Shown in pieces: positions 24,820 through 34,411 of a DNA stretch of 64,000 bases (the stretch's first letter is position 1; each line of letters starts with the position of its first letter). Under the pieces are notes generated by a model that saw only the letters and a program-made list of their open reading frames with translations, was not told the DNA's origin and ran no database searches. Both the position numbers and the translations under genes were made by a program. Origin of the DNA: Chitinophagaceae bacterium (lineage in GTDB: Bacteria; Bacteroidota; Bacteroidia; Chitinophagales; Chitinophagaceae); NCBI GenBank assembly GCA_016720825.1, contig JADKJV010000017.1, positions 26,521 to 90,520 on the forward strand. Reading direction: 5' to 3'.

Positions 24820-24876
24820 ATTTTTTTTTCTTCTTATCCCCCCGTCCGGAAAAGTCCGGCTTATAAAACCCCAGCT

Positions 24877-25527
24877 ATGAAATTTTTTATTGATACAGCC
24901 AATCTCGCACAAATCAAAGAAGCTAATGAACTCGGTATCCTGGATGGTGTAACCACCAACCCCTCACTGATGGCCAAAGAAGGTATCAAGGGAACGGAAG
25001 CTATCATGAACCATTATAAAACGATTTGTGAAATGGTTGACGGCGATATCAGCGCCGAAGTGATCGCCACCGATTTCAACGGCATCGTGGAAGAAGGGAA
25101 AAAACTGGCTGCAATCCACCCCAATATCGTGGTGAAAGTTCCCATGATTAAAGACGGTATCAAAGCCATCAAATGGTTTACCGATAACGGTATCCGCACC
25201 AATTGCACATTAGTATTCTCTGCCGGACAAGCCATCCTCTGTGCCAAAGCCGGCGCTACCTATGTATCCCCATTCATCGGCCGTATTGACGACAGCGGCT
25301 GGGACGGTGTTCAGCTCATCGAACAGATTGCACATATTTACGCCATACAGGGCTTCAAAACCCAGGTACTGGCCGCTTCTATACGTAACGCCAATCACAT
25401 CATCCGCTGCGCAGAAGTTGGTGCACATGTTTGTACCTGCCCCCTTGATTCTATCATGGGATTGCTGAAACACCCGCTGACTGATATCGGGCTCGCGAAG
25501 TTCCTGGAAGATGCGAAGAAAATGTAG
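24877..25527 (+). CDS. Transaldolase / fructose-6-phosphate aldolase family
   Basis: A 216-residue class I aldolase of the short TalC/FSA type. It starts at the ATG giving MKFFIDTANLAQIKEA; longer frames upstream run through the SRP RNA. GVTTNPSLMAKEG, VVKVPMIKDGIKAI with the Schiff-base Lys, NCTLVFSAGQAILCAKAGATYVSPFIGR and LAASIRNANHI are conserved. Members are often annotated as transaldolase of the pentose phosphate pathway; sequence alone does not separate this from F6P aldolase. The TAG stop is the first unit of a heptad array. Confidence 0.9.
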   Translation: MKFFIDTANLAQIKEANELGILDGVTTNPSLMAKEGIKGTEAIMNHYKTICEMVDGDISAEVIATDFNGIVEEGKKLAAIHPNIVVKVPMIKDGIKAIKWFTDNGIRTNCTLVFSAGQAILCAKAGATYVSPFIGRIDDSGWDGVQLIEQIAHIYAIQGFKTQVLAASIRNANHIIRCAEVGAHVCTCPLDSIMGLLKHPLTDIGLAKFLEDAKKM

Positions 25528-25610
25528 TCGCTAGTCTTTAGTCTCTAGTCTTTAGTCAGAAATGCTATCGGATAAGCAGTTTGGGATTTGTGATTTGGAA
25601 TTTGGAATTT
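25525..25610. repeat. Heptad repeat island (TAGTCTT and GGAATTT units)
   Basis: Five units (TAGTCGC, TAGTCTT, TAGTCTC, TAGTCTT, TAGTCAG) begin at the transaldolase stop codon itself. After 23 nt of other sequence four units GGGATTT, GTGATTT, GGAATTT, GGAATTT (25583-25610) reach the stop codon of the convergent gene. Confidence 0.88.
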
Positions 25611-26917
25611 TATCTAAGTATAGTTGAACTAACCCTGCTATACCCGATTAACTCATCTGCCCTTCCCCCAAACGGCCGGTAATACACCAGCACCAGGTAA
25701 GCATTCTCCGTTCCGTAATAGTTACCCTCTGTATTTTCCAGCGACACAGCATTGCCATTCGGCGTCCTGTCGGTTTTGGTAACGTAGGAGTAATTATAAT
25801 AACCCTGCTTCAGCAAGAGGGTTTTCTCATAGATCCCTTTTTCATTGTTGAATTCCATTTTGGAAGACGCGCCGGTTTCATACTGCGTGAGTTCGCCGTA
25901 GATATAAATGCTTTTGCCTTCATACGCCCGGTTGCCCGGCGGCACATAACGGAAATGCACATAAGCATAATCGCTCTGCCAGTAAGGATTGGTGCCATCC
26001 GCATTTTCCATCGTGTACAAACCGTTGTTATCCCGGTAAGAAACATACACCTGGCTGTTTCGTTCACCATCCGGTTTTACATAAATATCTGTTCTTGTTT
26101 TGCTGGTATCCACCATATATTCCACGCGGTCACTCAGCAGCTGCAGGCTGCGGAGGTTGAGCCACCTCCACTCCTTGCCTGCCTGGAACACCGTTGTGTT
26201 TTCATCACTGTATTCATAGTAATTACCACGGAAAATCGTGGGTCGGTCGAGATACACCGCCTGGGGCCACGCGTAATTCTGTACTATCACCACTTTAATA
26301 TCATTGGGCGAAAAAGCATTGATCTGTGCATTCGCCGTATTCACCGTTACCTGCAGCCGCTGGTGTGTGCGGAAATACGCGGCATTAAATGGCTGGAGCA
26401 CCTGTGTGCCCACCACTGCTTTTGTAGTTAATACAATAAACCGTTTTGTAAATGCCAGTTTGGATGTATCATCATTTATAAACACTTTCAGCAGGTAATT
26501 CCCGGCCCGCGAAGGCGCAGAATTCCTTTCCGGTATGGAAGCCTGGTAATGCGTGTAGCGGGTAAGTGCGATGGATGAATTCCTGTACGTCGTAATACGG
26601 TTTGATAGAAAACCCCTGGTATAATCATACGGCTGGATATTCGCCGGCGTCCAGTCGGCATTACACAGCACAAAAGAGTAATAATAATTCTTCATGTCAG
26701 CATCCAGGTCATCAAAATGCAGTTCCATCTGGTCGTTGCTGTTCAGCGTAATCAGCGGATAACCGTATGGATCGCCCGACCTGAATAATTTTACGGATGC
26801 CACATTGGACTTGTAAATATGATCCGGTATCTGCGCCTGCAGCGGATTGGTTACAGCCAGACACAGGGCCATACAGCCGGATATGAGTACTTTAAAACTT
26901 GCGGGAGATATACGCAT
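25610..26917 (-). CDS. Type IX secretion system plug protein (DUF5103)
   Basis: A 435-residue secreted protein with a signal peptide ending near LQAQ. The N-terminal domain has VASVKLFRSGDPYGYPLITLNSNDQMELHFDDLDADMKNYYYSFVLCNADWTPANI, characteristic of the DUF5103/Plug family. In Flavobacterium the Plug protein closes the periplasmic side of the SprA translocon when no substrate is engaged. The C-terminal region (YIYGELTQYETG..., ENAYLVLVYYRPFGGRADELIGY) matches the family. With the T9SS-tailed protease at 51391 it indicates a working T9SS. A CATTTTTG element ends 4 nt before the ATG. Confidence 0.88.
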   Translation of the reverse strand: MRISPASFKVLISGCMALCLAVTNPLQAQIPDHIYKSNVASVKLFRSGDPYGYPLITLNSNDQMELHFDDLDADMKNYYYSFVLCNADWTPANIQPYDYTRGFLSNRITTYRNSSIALTRYTHYQASIPERNSAPSRAGNYLLKVFINDDTSKLAFTKRFIVLTTKAVVGTQVLQPFNAAYFRTHQRLQVTVNTANAQINAFSPNDIKVVIVQNYAWPQAVYLDRPTIFRGNYYEYSDENTTVFQAGKEWRWLNLRSLQLLSDRVEYMVDTSKTRTDIYVKPDGERNSQVYVSYRDNNGLYTMENADGTNPYWQSDYAYVHFRYVPPGNRAYEGKSIYIYGELTQYETGASSKMEFNNEKGIYEKTLLLKQGYYNYSYVTKTDRTPNGNAVSLENTEGNYYGTENAYLVLVYYRPFGGRADELIGYSRVSSTILR

Positions 26918-26963
26918 ACTGCAAAAATGGGGTAAAAAAAGGGGTTATTCTGCGGAAGCCCCT

Positions 26964-26971
26964 TATTTTTG
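26964..26971 (+). promoter_or_regulatory. Promoter -7 element of the permease gene
   Basis: TATTTTTG matches TAnnTTTG and lies 20 nt before the proposed TTG start at 26992. It supports that start over the earlier in-frame codon at 26899, which lies upstream of the element. Confidence 0.5.
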
Positions 26972-26991
26972 AAGAAGACAAACTTTTTCTA

Positions 26992-28257
26992 TTGAAGGTT
27001 GCAGGATTTATAGCCAACCGGGTCGCTTTTAACCCGCCCTCAGGACCCGGAAAACAACAATCATTTTCCCGGTTTATCATCCGGTTATCGGTTGTGGCCA
27101 CTGTTATCAGTGTGGCTGTAATGATCATTACGCTCTCCCTGGCCAACGGATTCCAGCAAACAGTCAGCCGCAAAGTATTCAGCTTTCTCGGTCATATCCG
27201 GATCCTTGAAAAAGAACCGGGAAAGATGATCATCTCCGAGGAAACCATCATTGAAAAAAATGATTCCCTCATCAACCAGATCAGGCAGAACCCTGCGGTG
27301 GAAAGCGTCCACCCCTATGCCACCAAAGCCGCCCTGCTGAAATCAGGTGAAGGCATGGAAGGAATTCTGATGAAAGGCATTGACAGCAGTTTTGATTACA
27401 GCCACTTCAGCGAATTCATGAAAGATGGCAGGCTGGTCACTTTTAACGACAGCAGCTACAGCCGCGATATCATCCTCTCAAAAAGTATTGCAGACCGGCT
27501 CAAAGTAAAAACCGGCTCGCAAATACTGATCTATTTTATCAAACCTGATAAAATAAGACCCGATAAACTGACAGTCGCCGGCATTTATAACACCGGCATT
27601 GAAGATTATGACAAATCTTTCGTACTCGGAGATATCCGTCTCATCCAGCAACTCAACCGCGACAGCACCATGGAAGATCCGTTCAGCCTCATTGGTGGCT
27701 ATGAAATCTTCCTGAAAGATTATCACCAGATCAAAAAAGTGTCTGACGAAATTTATGACATGGATGATTTCCCGCAAACCTGGAACACTGTCCCCGTACA
27801 GGAAATCTCCCCGAATATATTCGACTGGCTGAACCTGATGGATACAAACCGGAATGTGCTGATGGTGATTATGATTGTAATTGCCATTATCAATATGATG
27901 ACCTGCCTCATCATTCTTGTGCTTGAAAGAATCCGGATGATTGGTGTACTGAAAGCACTCGGGGCCACCAACTGGACCATCCAGAAAATTTTCCTCCGGC
28001 ATTCCCTGATCATTACCGGATTCGGTATTATCATCGGAACAGCATTAGGTCTTGGTTTGTTATTTCTCCAGATGAAAACCGGATTTATCCGCCTGCAGGA
28101 AGATGCTTATTACATGAGCACCGCAGCTGTAAAGATTGATCTGCTGCAGGTACTCGCCGTTGGCGCAGCCACACTCCTGCTCACCTTCCTCGTACTGATG
28201 ATCCCTTCCCTGCTGGTACGCAAGATCAGGCCCGTCCAGGCGATCCAGTTCCGTTAA
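26992..28257 (+). CDS. LolC/E-like ABC transporter permease (FtsX/MacB fold)
   Basis: Inner-membrane permease of the lipoprotein-releasing or MacB type. From the TTG at 26992 it reads KVAGFIANRVAFNP, like other members, giving 421 residues. One TM helix lies at about 32-56, then a large periplasmic domain, then three C-terminal helices (VLMVIMIVIAIINMMTCLIILVLERIRMIGVLKALGATNWTIQKIFL is the FtsX signature). No ATP-binding partner lies next to it. It is divergent from the T9SS plug gene. Confidence 0.85.
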   Translation: MKVAGFIANRVAFNPPSGPGKQQSFSRFIIRLSVVATVISVAVMIITLSLANGFQQTVSRKVFSFLGHIRILEKEPGKMIISEETIIEKNDSLINQIRQNPAVESVHPYATKAALLKSGEGMEGILMKGIDSSFDYSHFSEFMKDGRLVTFNDSSYSRDIILSKSIADRLKVKTGSQILIYFIKPDKIRPDKLTVAGIYNTGIEDYDKSFVLGDIRLIQQLNRDSTMEDPFSLIGGYEIFLKDYHQIKKVSDEIYDMDDFPQTWNTVPVQEISPNIFDWLNLMDTNRNVLMVIMIVIAIINMMTCLIILVLERIRMIGVLKALGATNWTIQKIFLRHSLIITGFGIIIGTALGLGLLFLQMKTGFIRLQEDAYYMSTAAVKIDLLQVLAVGAATLLLTFLVLMIPSLLVRKIRPVQAIQFR

Positions 28258-28265
28258 TGTTCCTG

Positions 28266-28991
28266 TTAAATCAGATGTGAAAGTATAATCCCGGTTGCCA
28301 CTGCGGCATTCAGGGACTCAGCCCTTCCTTTAGCAGGAATGGTAATCCTGTTTGTGGCCATATCAAGTATCTCCGGGCGGATCCCTTTTGATTCATTGCC
28401 GATAACAATGATGCCCCGGCTGATCTTTTGCATTTTCGCCGGGTCTTCACCATCAAGTACTGCCGCATAAACCGGTGTATTGGTCTGGCCAAATATCCAG
28501 TCGCCGAGGTTAGTATAATGCACCTGCACATGCGCGATACTGCCCATGGCCGATTGTACCGTTTTGGGATTGTATAATTCTGCTGTTTCCAGGCTGCAAA
28601 CAACAGATTGCAGTCCAAACCAGTCAGCAATACGGATAATGGTTCCCAAATTCCCCGGATCCCGGATATCATCCAGTGCCAGTACCGGTTCAGTGCCGGC
28701 ATCAGGCAATCCGGCTGTTTCAGGCATTTCTACGACAGCAAGCACCTGGTTAGGTGTGTTTAACTGTGAAATTTTTTCTAATTCAAATTCTTCAACGATG
28801 GTAACCGGAATGGATGAATGATGCTGGCCAGCCCATGATTCAAGCGCAAAAATCTCTTTTACCTTCAGAATACCTGGTTGCAGCAGTTCTTCAACGATTT
28901 TAGGGCCTTCAGCAATAAACAGCCGTTCTTCCTCCCTGAATTTTTTCTGGCCTAAAGTTTGAATATCTTTGATCCTGTTTTTGGATAGCAT
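28266..28991 (-). CDS. TrmH/SpoU-family RNA methyltransferase
   Basis: A SAM-dependent 2'-O-methyltransferase of the SPOUT class, 241 residues from the ATG at 28991. It has an N-terminal substrate-binding region (KNRIKDIQTLGQKKFREEERLFIAEGPKIVEELL). The knot domain motifs are LDDIRDPGNLGTIIRIADWFG, IVIGNESKGIRPEIL and SLNAAVATGIILSHL. The target, rRNA or tRNA, cannot be told. AGGAG stands 5 nt before the ATG, one of the few Shine-Dalgarno-like sites here. Only 15 nt separate its start codon from that of the divergent TamL-like gene. Confidence 0.88.
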   Translation of the reverse strand: MLSKNRIKDIQTLGQKKFREEERLFIAEGPKIVEELLQPGILKVKEIFALESWAGQHHSSIPVTIVEEFELEKISQLNTPNQVLAVVEMPETAGLPDAGTEPVLALDDIRDPGNLGTIIRIADWFGLQSVVCSLETAELYNPKTVQSAMGSIAHVQVHYTNLGDWIFGQTNTPVYAAVLDGEDPAKMQKISRGIIVIGNESKGIRPEILDMATNRITIPAKGRAESLNAAVATGIILSHLI

Positions 28992-29006
28992 AATCTCCTG
29001 CAATTT

Positions 29007-31366
29007 ATGATTAAAATACGGCCATCATCCTGCCTCCGGGGCAGCTATTGGGTTTTTATGGCCGTTCTGTTTGTTTTGAGCTCCTGCAGCATCATCGTAA
29101 AACAATATCCTGCTAACCGGCCTTTTGTTTTCAAAACAAATATCAACATTAAAGGAAACATCTCCAATGATACCTCCGAAATCCTGCAGTCCAAACTCAA
29201 AGGACAACTCGATGACAGCATGCGGGCCCGGTCGGTTTCCAAACTGGTTGAAGTGTGATGAAAAACCCGCCGGTTTATGAAACCGTGAACGCAGAAAAAT
29301 CCGTGGTTTACATGCATGCCCTGATGAACTCACTGGGCTATTTCAAGGATACTATCACTTATGATACTGTGATGTCATACAAAGGTGATCAGCAACGTAC
29401 CACTGTCAATTTTAATGTGAAACCCGGAAAGGTAACCCGGTTCGACAGTATTTATTATGGCCTGGATACACCGCTGAAACATCCAAACCAACGGGAATTG
29501 CAGGCACTTGCTGTGAAAAATCCGGGAGAATCAACGTTGAAAAAAAATGAGCCTTTTGCAAAAGGGGCTGTTTCAACAGAACTGGACCGGCTGACTGAAA
29601 TTTACCGGAACAACGGTTATCTCAAATTCACCCGCGAAATGATGATCGGGCTTGGGGATACGGTAGACGTTTCATTACTCCGCCCTACGAACGACCCGTT
29701 TGAAGAACTGGAAATCCTGCAGAAATTAAAAGAGAAAAGGAATAATCCCACCGCCAACATTGAACTTAAGATGAAACCGGGCTTTGACACAAGCCGCCTG
29801 CGCAAGTATTATGTTGGACGGGTAACAATCCTCCCTGACTTTGGAACTGAAAGCGGGATTGACTCAGCCAGGTACAAAAAGAACACCTACAATAAAGATT
29901 CCGCCAATGCGATAATCGTTTTTTACCGGAAAATATTCAAACCCTGGATTTTCGATAATAATGTTTCATTGCACAGAGGAGATCTTTATAACCAAAGCAA
30001 TTTTTTCAAAACAATCAACCGCTTTAATTCTTTAGGTGCGTGGCGGCTCGTGAATATTGACCAGTTGCCGCGACCTGACCAGGATACAGCGGACTTCACC
30101 ATCAAACTGATTCCTGCACGGAAATATACTTTCCAGGCAAACCTCGAGGGAAGCAGTAACTCAAATGCCGTATCCGGTAACCTGTTTGGTATTGCGGTCA
30201 ACCTCGGTTTGCTGAACCGCAATTTTGCACGGGCAGCCAATCAATCGAATACCAACCTTCGTTTTGGTATTGAAGTCGGAGACAGCAGCCTGGTACAAAC
30301 CCGTCAGTTTATACTGAGCCACGAAATTTATTTCCCCCGTGCCATTCCCAATTTTGGATTTATCAAAGGGAAAGTCAGGGAAACCTTCCGCAGCAAATTT
30401 GCATTCAGTGCAGGTAATACGGAAAGGCTGGACCTGTACAACCTGACCACTTTCAATATTTCATTCGGATATGAGTTCAAGGTGAAGAATATGAGTTTCA
30501 ATCTCCGGATTCCAAATATTGAATACTCCAACCTCATACCCCGCCCGTTGCTGGAAACGCTTTTTGTAAACAACCCATCCCTCCGGAATATTTTCACGGA
30601 TGGTTTGATTTCATCTATTGCCGCCAACATGACGGCCACCGGCGGGAAAAATAAAAACATCAATGTATTCCGCACCAACCTTGAAGTGTCTGGTTTGTTG
30701 TCCGGATTTATCCGGAACAAAACACTGGATGATAACCTGTATAAGTTTATCAAAATAGATGCTGAATTCACCCGCAAGATGGTATTCCGCAAATCGGTGC
30801 TTGCTTACCGTTTCTTTGCCGGTGCAGGTTATGAACTGGAGTCCACAAAAAATCCGCAGAAAAGGAAAAACCTGCCGTTCTTCAAACAATACTTTGCGGG
30901 CGGACCGAACAGTATGCGGGCATGGGCTTTGCGTAAACTGGGGCCGGGATCAACCGTAAAAGCATTCAACGGCTCAACCGGTTTATTTGAACGTTACGGG
31001 GATATACAAATTGAAACCAATCTCGAATGGCGCTTCCCGCTGACCACTGTATCGGGTGTGAAATTAAATGGCGCACTCTTTACTGATATCGGGAATGTAT
31101 GGCTGATGAAAAGTGCCGCCGGTGATCCGGAGCAGGTTTTCAGGTTCAATAAACTCGGTGAAGATATTGCCGTAGGAATGGGCGTCGGGTTAAGGGTTGA
31201 TTTTGATTTCTTCGTTGTGCGGTTTGATTTCTCCCATAAAGTAAAAGACCCCAGTCCTTCACCCACCTACCAGAGCCTGCGGAACAAATGGTTCGGTTAT
31301 GCAAAGGATAATTTCTTTAAGGGAACTCAATTCCAGCTGGGTATCAGTTATCCTTTCATACTCTGA
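29007..31366 (+). CDS. TamL-like Omp85 outer-membrane assembly lipoprotein (frameshifted)
   Basis: The N-terminus is a lipoprotein signal (FMAVLFVLSSC), then VFKTNINIKGNIS of a POTRA domain. The frame breaks at 29252-29257: KLVEV runs to TGA, while MKNPPVYETVNAEKSVVYMHALMNSLGYF continues in the next frame. Adding one G (GTGGTGATG) restores about 786 residues. The C-terminal 400 residues form the Omp85 barrel, with FFKQYFAGGPNSMRAWALRKLGPG, the conserved lid-lock motif, and ending in a Phe-rich strand. The lipidated N-terminus is typical of Bacteroidota TamL, which works with TamB in outer-membrane biogenesis. Probably a sequencing indel. Confidence 0.85.
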
Positions 31367-32046
31367 TTACTCCTGATCTTTTCTTCGAATGCCTGGATAG
31401 TCATGGCATCATCCACGGAAAATGCCCCGATTTTTGTTCGACGCAGGCTGCTTAAGTAGGCACCGCAACCCAGTGCCTGTCCGAAATCATTTGCCAGGCT
31501 TCGTATATATGTTCCGGTAGAACACACTACCCTGAAAAACACTTTAGGTCCTTCAATTGCTGTAATCTCAAAAGCATGAATGGTAACCGGGCGCGGCTCC
31601 AGTTTAACTTCCTGCCCGCGTCTGGCCAGTTCATACACTCTTTTCCCATCTACTTTGATGGCTGAATGCGCCGGCGGTATCTGCAGTATCGGTCCCGTGA
31701 ATGGAACAGTAGCAGCTTCAATTTGTTCTTTTGTCAGATGCTCATAAGGTTTAACATCCACCGGTTCTGATTCAAGATCATACGTAGGTGTGGTGGCGCC
31801 CAGTGTAAAAGAACCGGTATATTCTTTTTCCTGCGCCATATAATTATTGATCTGTTTGGTGAATTTTCCGGTGCAGATAATAAGCAAACCGGTGGCAAGC
31901 GGGTCTAACGTTCCGGCATGCCCTACTTTTTTGGTCTTTACGAGATAACGGACTTTGCGCACCGCATCAAAAGAAGTCCATTCAATAGGTTTGTCAATAA
32001 GGATAACCTGTCCGGTTTCGTATATATTCTCAGGGGCCTGATCCAT
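31348..32046 (-). CDS. truB: tRNA pseudouridine(55) synthase
   Basis: Makes pseudouridine 55 in the T-loop of tRNAs. 232 residues. DKPIEWTSFDAV and KKVGHAGTLDPLATGLL with the catalytic Asp are followed by YTGSFTLGATTPTYDLESE, IPPAHSAIKVDGKRVYELARRG and CSTGTYIRSLANDFG. There is no C-terminal PUA extension, as in other short members. TACATTTG ends 5 nt before the ATG. Its 3' end overlaps the convergent TamL gene by 19 nt. Confidence 0.95.
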   Translation of the reverse strand: MDQAPENIYETGQVILIDKPIEWTSFDAVRKVRYLVKTKKVGHAGTLDPLATGLLIICTGKFTKQINNYMAQEKEYTGSFTLGATTPTYDLESEPVDVKPYEHLTKEQIEAATVPFTGPILQIPPAHSAIKVDGKRVYELARRGQEVKLEPRPVTIHAFEITAIEGPKVFFRVVCSTGTYIRSLANDFGQALGCGAYLSSLRRTKIGAFSVDDAMTIQAFEEKIRSNQSMKG

Positions 32047-32077
32047 GGGCGCAAATGTACAGTTTAAAAGGGAGCGG

Positions 32078-33403
32078 TCAGATAGACATCCTGGTTTTCA
32101 GTTCCAGGTATTTGTTCACTGTATTGATGGTGAGATGTTCCGGTGTGGTAAGAATGGAAGGGATCCCGTTCTTATGTAATTCAATGACCATCTGCCTTTT
32201 TTCGTATGCAAATTTCTCGGCGATGGTTTTGATGTAGATATCTTCCAGGGAAGCGGCTTTGCTTTCTACAACAGATTTCAGTTCTGAGTTATAGAAGAAC
32301 ACCACCAGTAACAGGTGATAGCGGGCCATTTTCTTTAGCGCGGGCAATTCACGCTGGAGGCTTTCCAGGGATTCAAAATTGGTAAACAGCACCAGTAAAC
32401 TGCGGTTCGTAACCCTGTTCCGGATAACGGAGAACAGCTTTTCAAAATCCGGTTCAAAAAAATCTGTTTTCTGTTTGTATAAAGTTTCCAGGATCATATT
32501 CATCTGTGTGGTCTTTTTATCAGCCACCACAAATGAATCAATATTTTTCTCGAAGGTAACGATACCGGCACGATCCTGTTTCACCAATGCCACATTGCTC
32601 AGCACCAGCGAGGCGTTGATGGCGTGATCAAGTAGGGTCATACCATGGAAAGGCATTTTCATCACCCGGCCTTTATTGATCAGGCAGTAAATCTGCTGGC
32701 TGCGTTCATCTGTAAAATTATTCACCATCAGCGCATCCTTACGGGCTGTGGCTTTCCAGTTGATAGTGCGGTAGTCATCGCCGCGGACATATTCCTTGAT
32801 CTGTTCAAACTCCATGCTGTGGCCGAGTTTGCGGATCCGCTTGGCACCCACTTCCTGCAGGCGGTTACTCACGGCCAGTAACTGGTAGCGCCGCATCTGC
32901 ACATAAGAAGGATACACTTTCACTACTTGCCGCGCAGGGAAAATATAACGGCGTTTGATCAGCAGTAACGGGCCGTGGGCAAAAACATTAATGTCACTAA
33001 AAACATATTCGCCGCGGTAGAGCGGACGGAGTGTATAATCCAAATCATGCTCTTTGCCACCATCCAGTTTGATTTTCCGCAGCCAGTCACGCACCTGGAA
33101 TTCCGCAGGCAGTTCATCAATAATACTCATCCGCACCGGGAAAGGGTATGCATTTTTGATGCGGATATGCACTTTATTCAGATCACCCATACTGAATCGT
33201 TCGGCCAATGAACGCACTGCCGTTACACCATGGCGAATTGTGTAGAGCAGTAAAAAATCAACCAGCAATGTTAATCCCAGTAATGCAAGCACGGCCCAGC
33301 CTGCACGGAATAATGGCGGCCAGAAATAACTGAGCAGGAAGATGACTGACGCACTTCCTGCGATATAGTAAACAATTTTATTAAAGTAAAATGACCGGAT
33401 CAC
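32078..33403 (-). CDS. DUF58 domain protein
   Basis: A 441-residue protein starting with GTG. Two N-terminal TM helices (about 11-28 and 33-53) are followed by a cytoplasmic part with the DUF58 signature GHSMEFEQIKEYVRGDDYRTINWKATARKDALMVNNFTDERSQQIYCLIN and a VWA-like C-terminal domain. DUF58 proteins are typical partners of MoxR ATPases, whose gene lies directly upstream. It is the last gene of a five-gene operon shared by many Bacteroidota. Molecular role unknown. Confidence 0.88.
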   Translation of the reverse strand: MIRSFYFNKIVYYIAGSASVIFLLSYFWPPLFRAGWAVLALLGLTLLVDFLLLYTIRHGVTAVRSLAERFSMGDLNKVHIRIKNAYPFPVRMSIIDELPAEFQVRDWLRKIKLDGGKEHDLDYTLRPLYRGEYVFSDINVFAHGPLLLIKRRYIFPARQVVKVYPSYVQMRRYQLLAVSNRLQEVGAKRIRKLGHSMEFEQIKEYVRGDDYRTINWKATARKDALMVNNFTDERSQQIYCLINKGRVMKMPFHGMTLLDHAINASLVLSNVALVKQDRAGIVTFEKNIDSFVVADKKTTQMNMILETLYKQKTDFFEPDFEKLFSVIRNRVTNRSLLVLFTNFESLESLQRELPALKKMARYHLLLVVFFYNSELKSVVESKAASLEDIYIKTIAEKFAYEKRQMVIELHKNGIPSILTTPEHLTINTVNKYLELKTRMSI

Positions 33404-33432
33404 TTTGTTGATTATAATTCAATACAATTACA

Positions 33433-34410
33433 CTACCTGGGCACATCAATACTCTGGATCACCTGTTTGATTACTTCATCCTCGGTGATACCTTCCATTT
33501 CTTTATCGGGTGCCAGTATAATCCGGTGCCTGAGCACTGGTACAGCCACACCCAGAATATCTTCCGGCGTTACAAAATCCCGGCCCTGCATCGCGGCCAT
33601 GGCTTTTGATGCGTTCATGATGGCCAGGGATGCACGCGGTGAAGCGCCGAGGTAAATGGATTTATGGTTGCGGGTCTGGTGCACCAGCTTCGCAATAAAA
33701 CTCATCAGCCTGCCTTCAATTACCAGTGTTTTAATTTGTTTACGCAGTTCATTTACCTGCTGGCCCTGCAGTGCAGGTTGTACCATATCCATAGCCGTGG
33801 TATTACCCATCTGGTGGAACTGGCGAAGGATCATTTCTTCTTCCGCTTCAGTAGGATAAGGCACTGTAATCTTAAACAGGAAACGGTCAAGCTGCGCTTC
33901 CGGCAACCGGTAAGTGCCCTCCTGCTCGACCGGGTTCTGGGTAGCCAGCACCATGAAGGGGGAAGACATCGGGTAAGTTTTTCCATCCACCGTTGCCTGG
34001 CGTTCTTCCATAATCTCCAGCAAAGCAGATTGTGTTTTGGCCGGGGCCCGGTTAATCTCATCCACCAATACCAGGTTGGAAAAGATGGGACCTTTCCTGA
34101 ACTCGAATGTTGCTTCACGGGGATTGAACACCGGTGTACCGATTACATCCGAAGGCATCAGGTCAGGTGTAAACTGAATCCGGGAGAACCCGGCATTCAC
34201 ACTCTTTGCCACCAGTTTGGCGGTAAGTGTTTTGGCCACACCAGGTACGCCTTCAATCAGCACGTGTCCTTCTGCCAGCAGGGCGGCAATGATCAGTTTG
34301 ACCATTTCATCCTGCCCCACGATGATTTTACGGATCTCGTTGCGGATTGACATGACGGCGCTGTTGAGGGCAGTCAGATCAGTTCTTTGTTGAAAAATAG
34401 GTTCTTCCAT
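33433..34410 (-). CDS. MoxR-family AAA+ ATPase
   Basis: Chaperone-like ATPase. From the ATG at 34410 it has 325 residues. Walker A is GVPGVAKT, Walker B LVLVDEINRAPAKTQSALLEIMEE, sensor 1 VLATQNP, then YRLPEAQLDRF and a C-terminal lid ending in GVAVPVLRHRI. The upstream TTG (34437) would overlap the DUF4350 gene; the ATG starts 1 nt after its stop. It probably acts on the DUF58 protein or on a complex made by the operon. Confidence 0.92.
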   Translation of the reverse strand: MEEPIFQQRTDLTALNSAVMSIRNEIRKIIVGQDEMVKLIIAALLAEGHVLIEGVPGVAKTLTAKLVAKSVNAGFSRIQFTPDLMPSDVIGTPVFNPREATFEFRKGPIFSNLVLVDEINRAPAKTQSALLEIMEERQATVDGKTYPMSSPFMVLATQNPVEQEGTYRLPEAQLDRFLFKITVPYPTEAEEEMILRQFHQMGNTTAMDMVQPALQGQQVNELRKQIKTLVIEGRLMSFIAKLVHQTRNHKSIYLGASPRASLAIMNASKAMAAMQGRDFVTPEDILGVAVPVLRHRIILAPDKEMEGITEDEVIKQVIQSIDVPR

Positions 34411-34411
34411 A

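Noticed and set aside
24479..24877. Plus-strand ORFs over the SRP RNA, including an upstream start for the transaldolase at 24799
   Set aside because: They run through the SRP RNA and GC-rich repeats; family similarity begins at 24877.
33664..34350. 228-codon plus-strand ORF opposite moxR
   Set aside because: Shadow of a strongly conserved AAA+ gene; composition His/Arg/Cys-rich with no motif.
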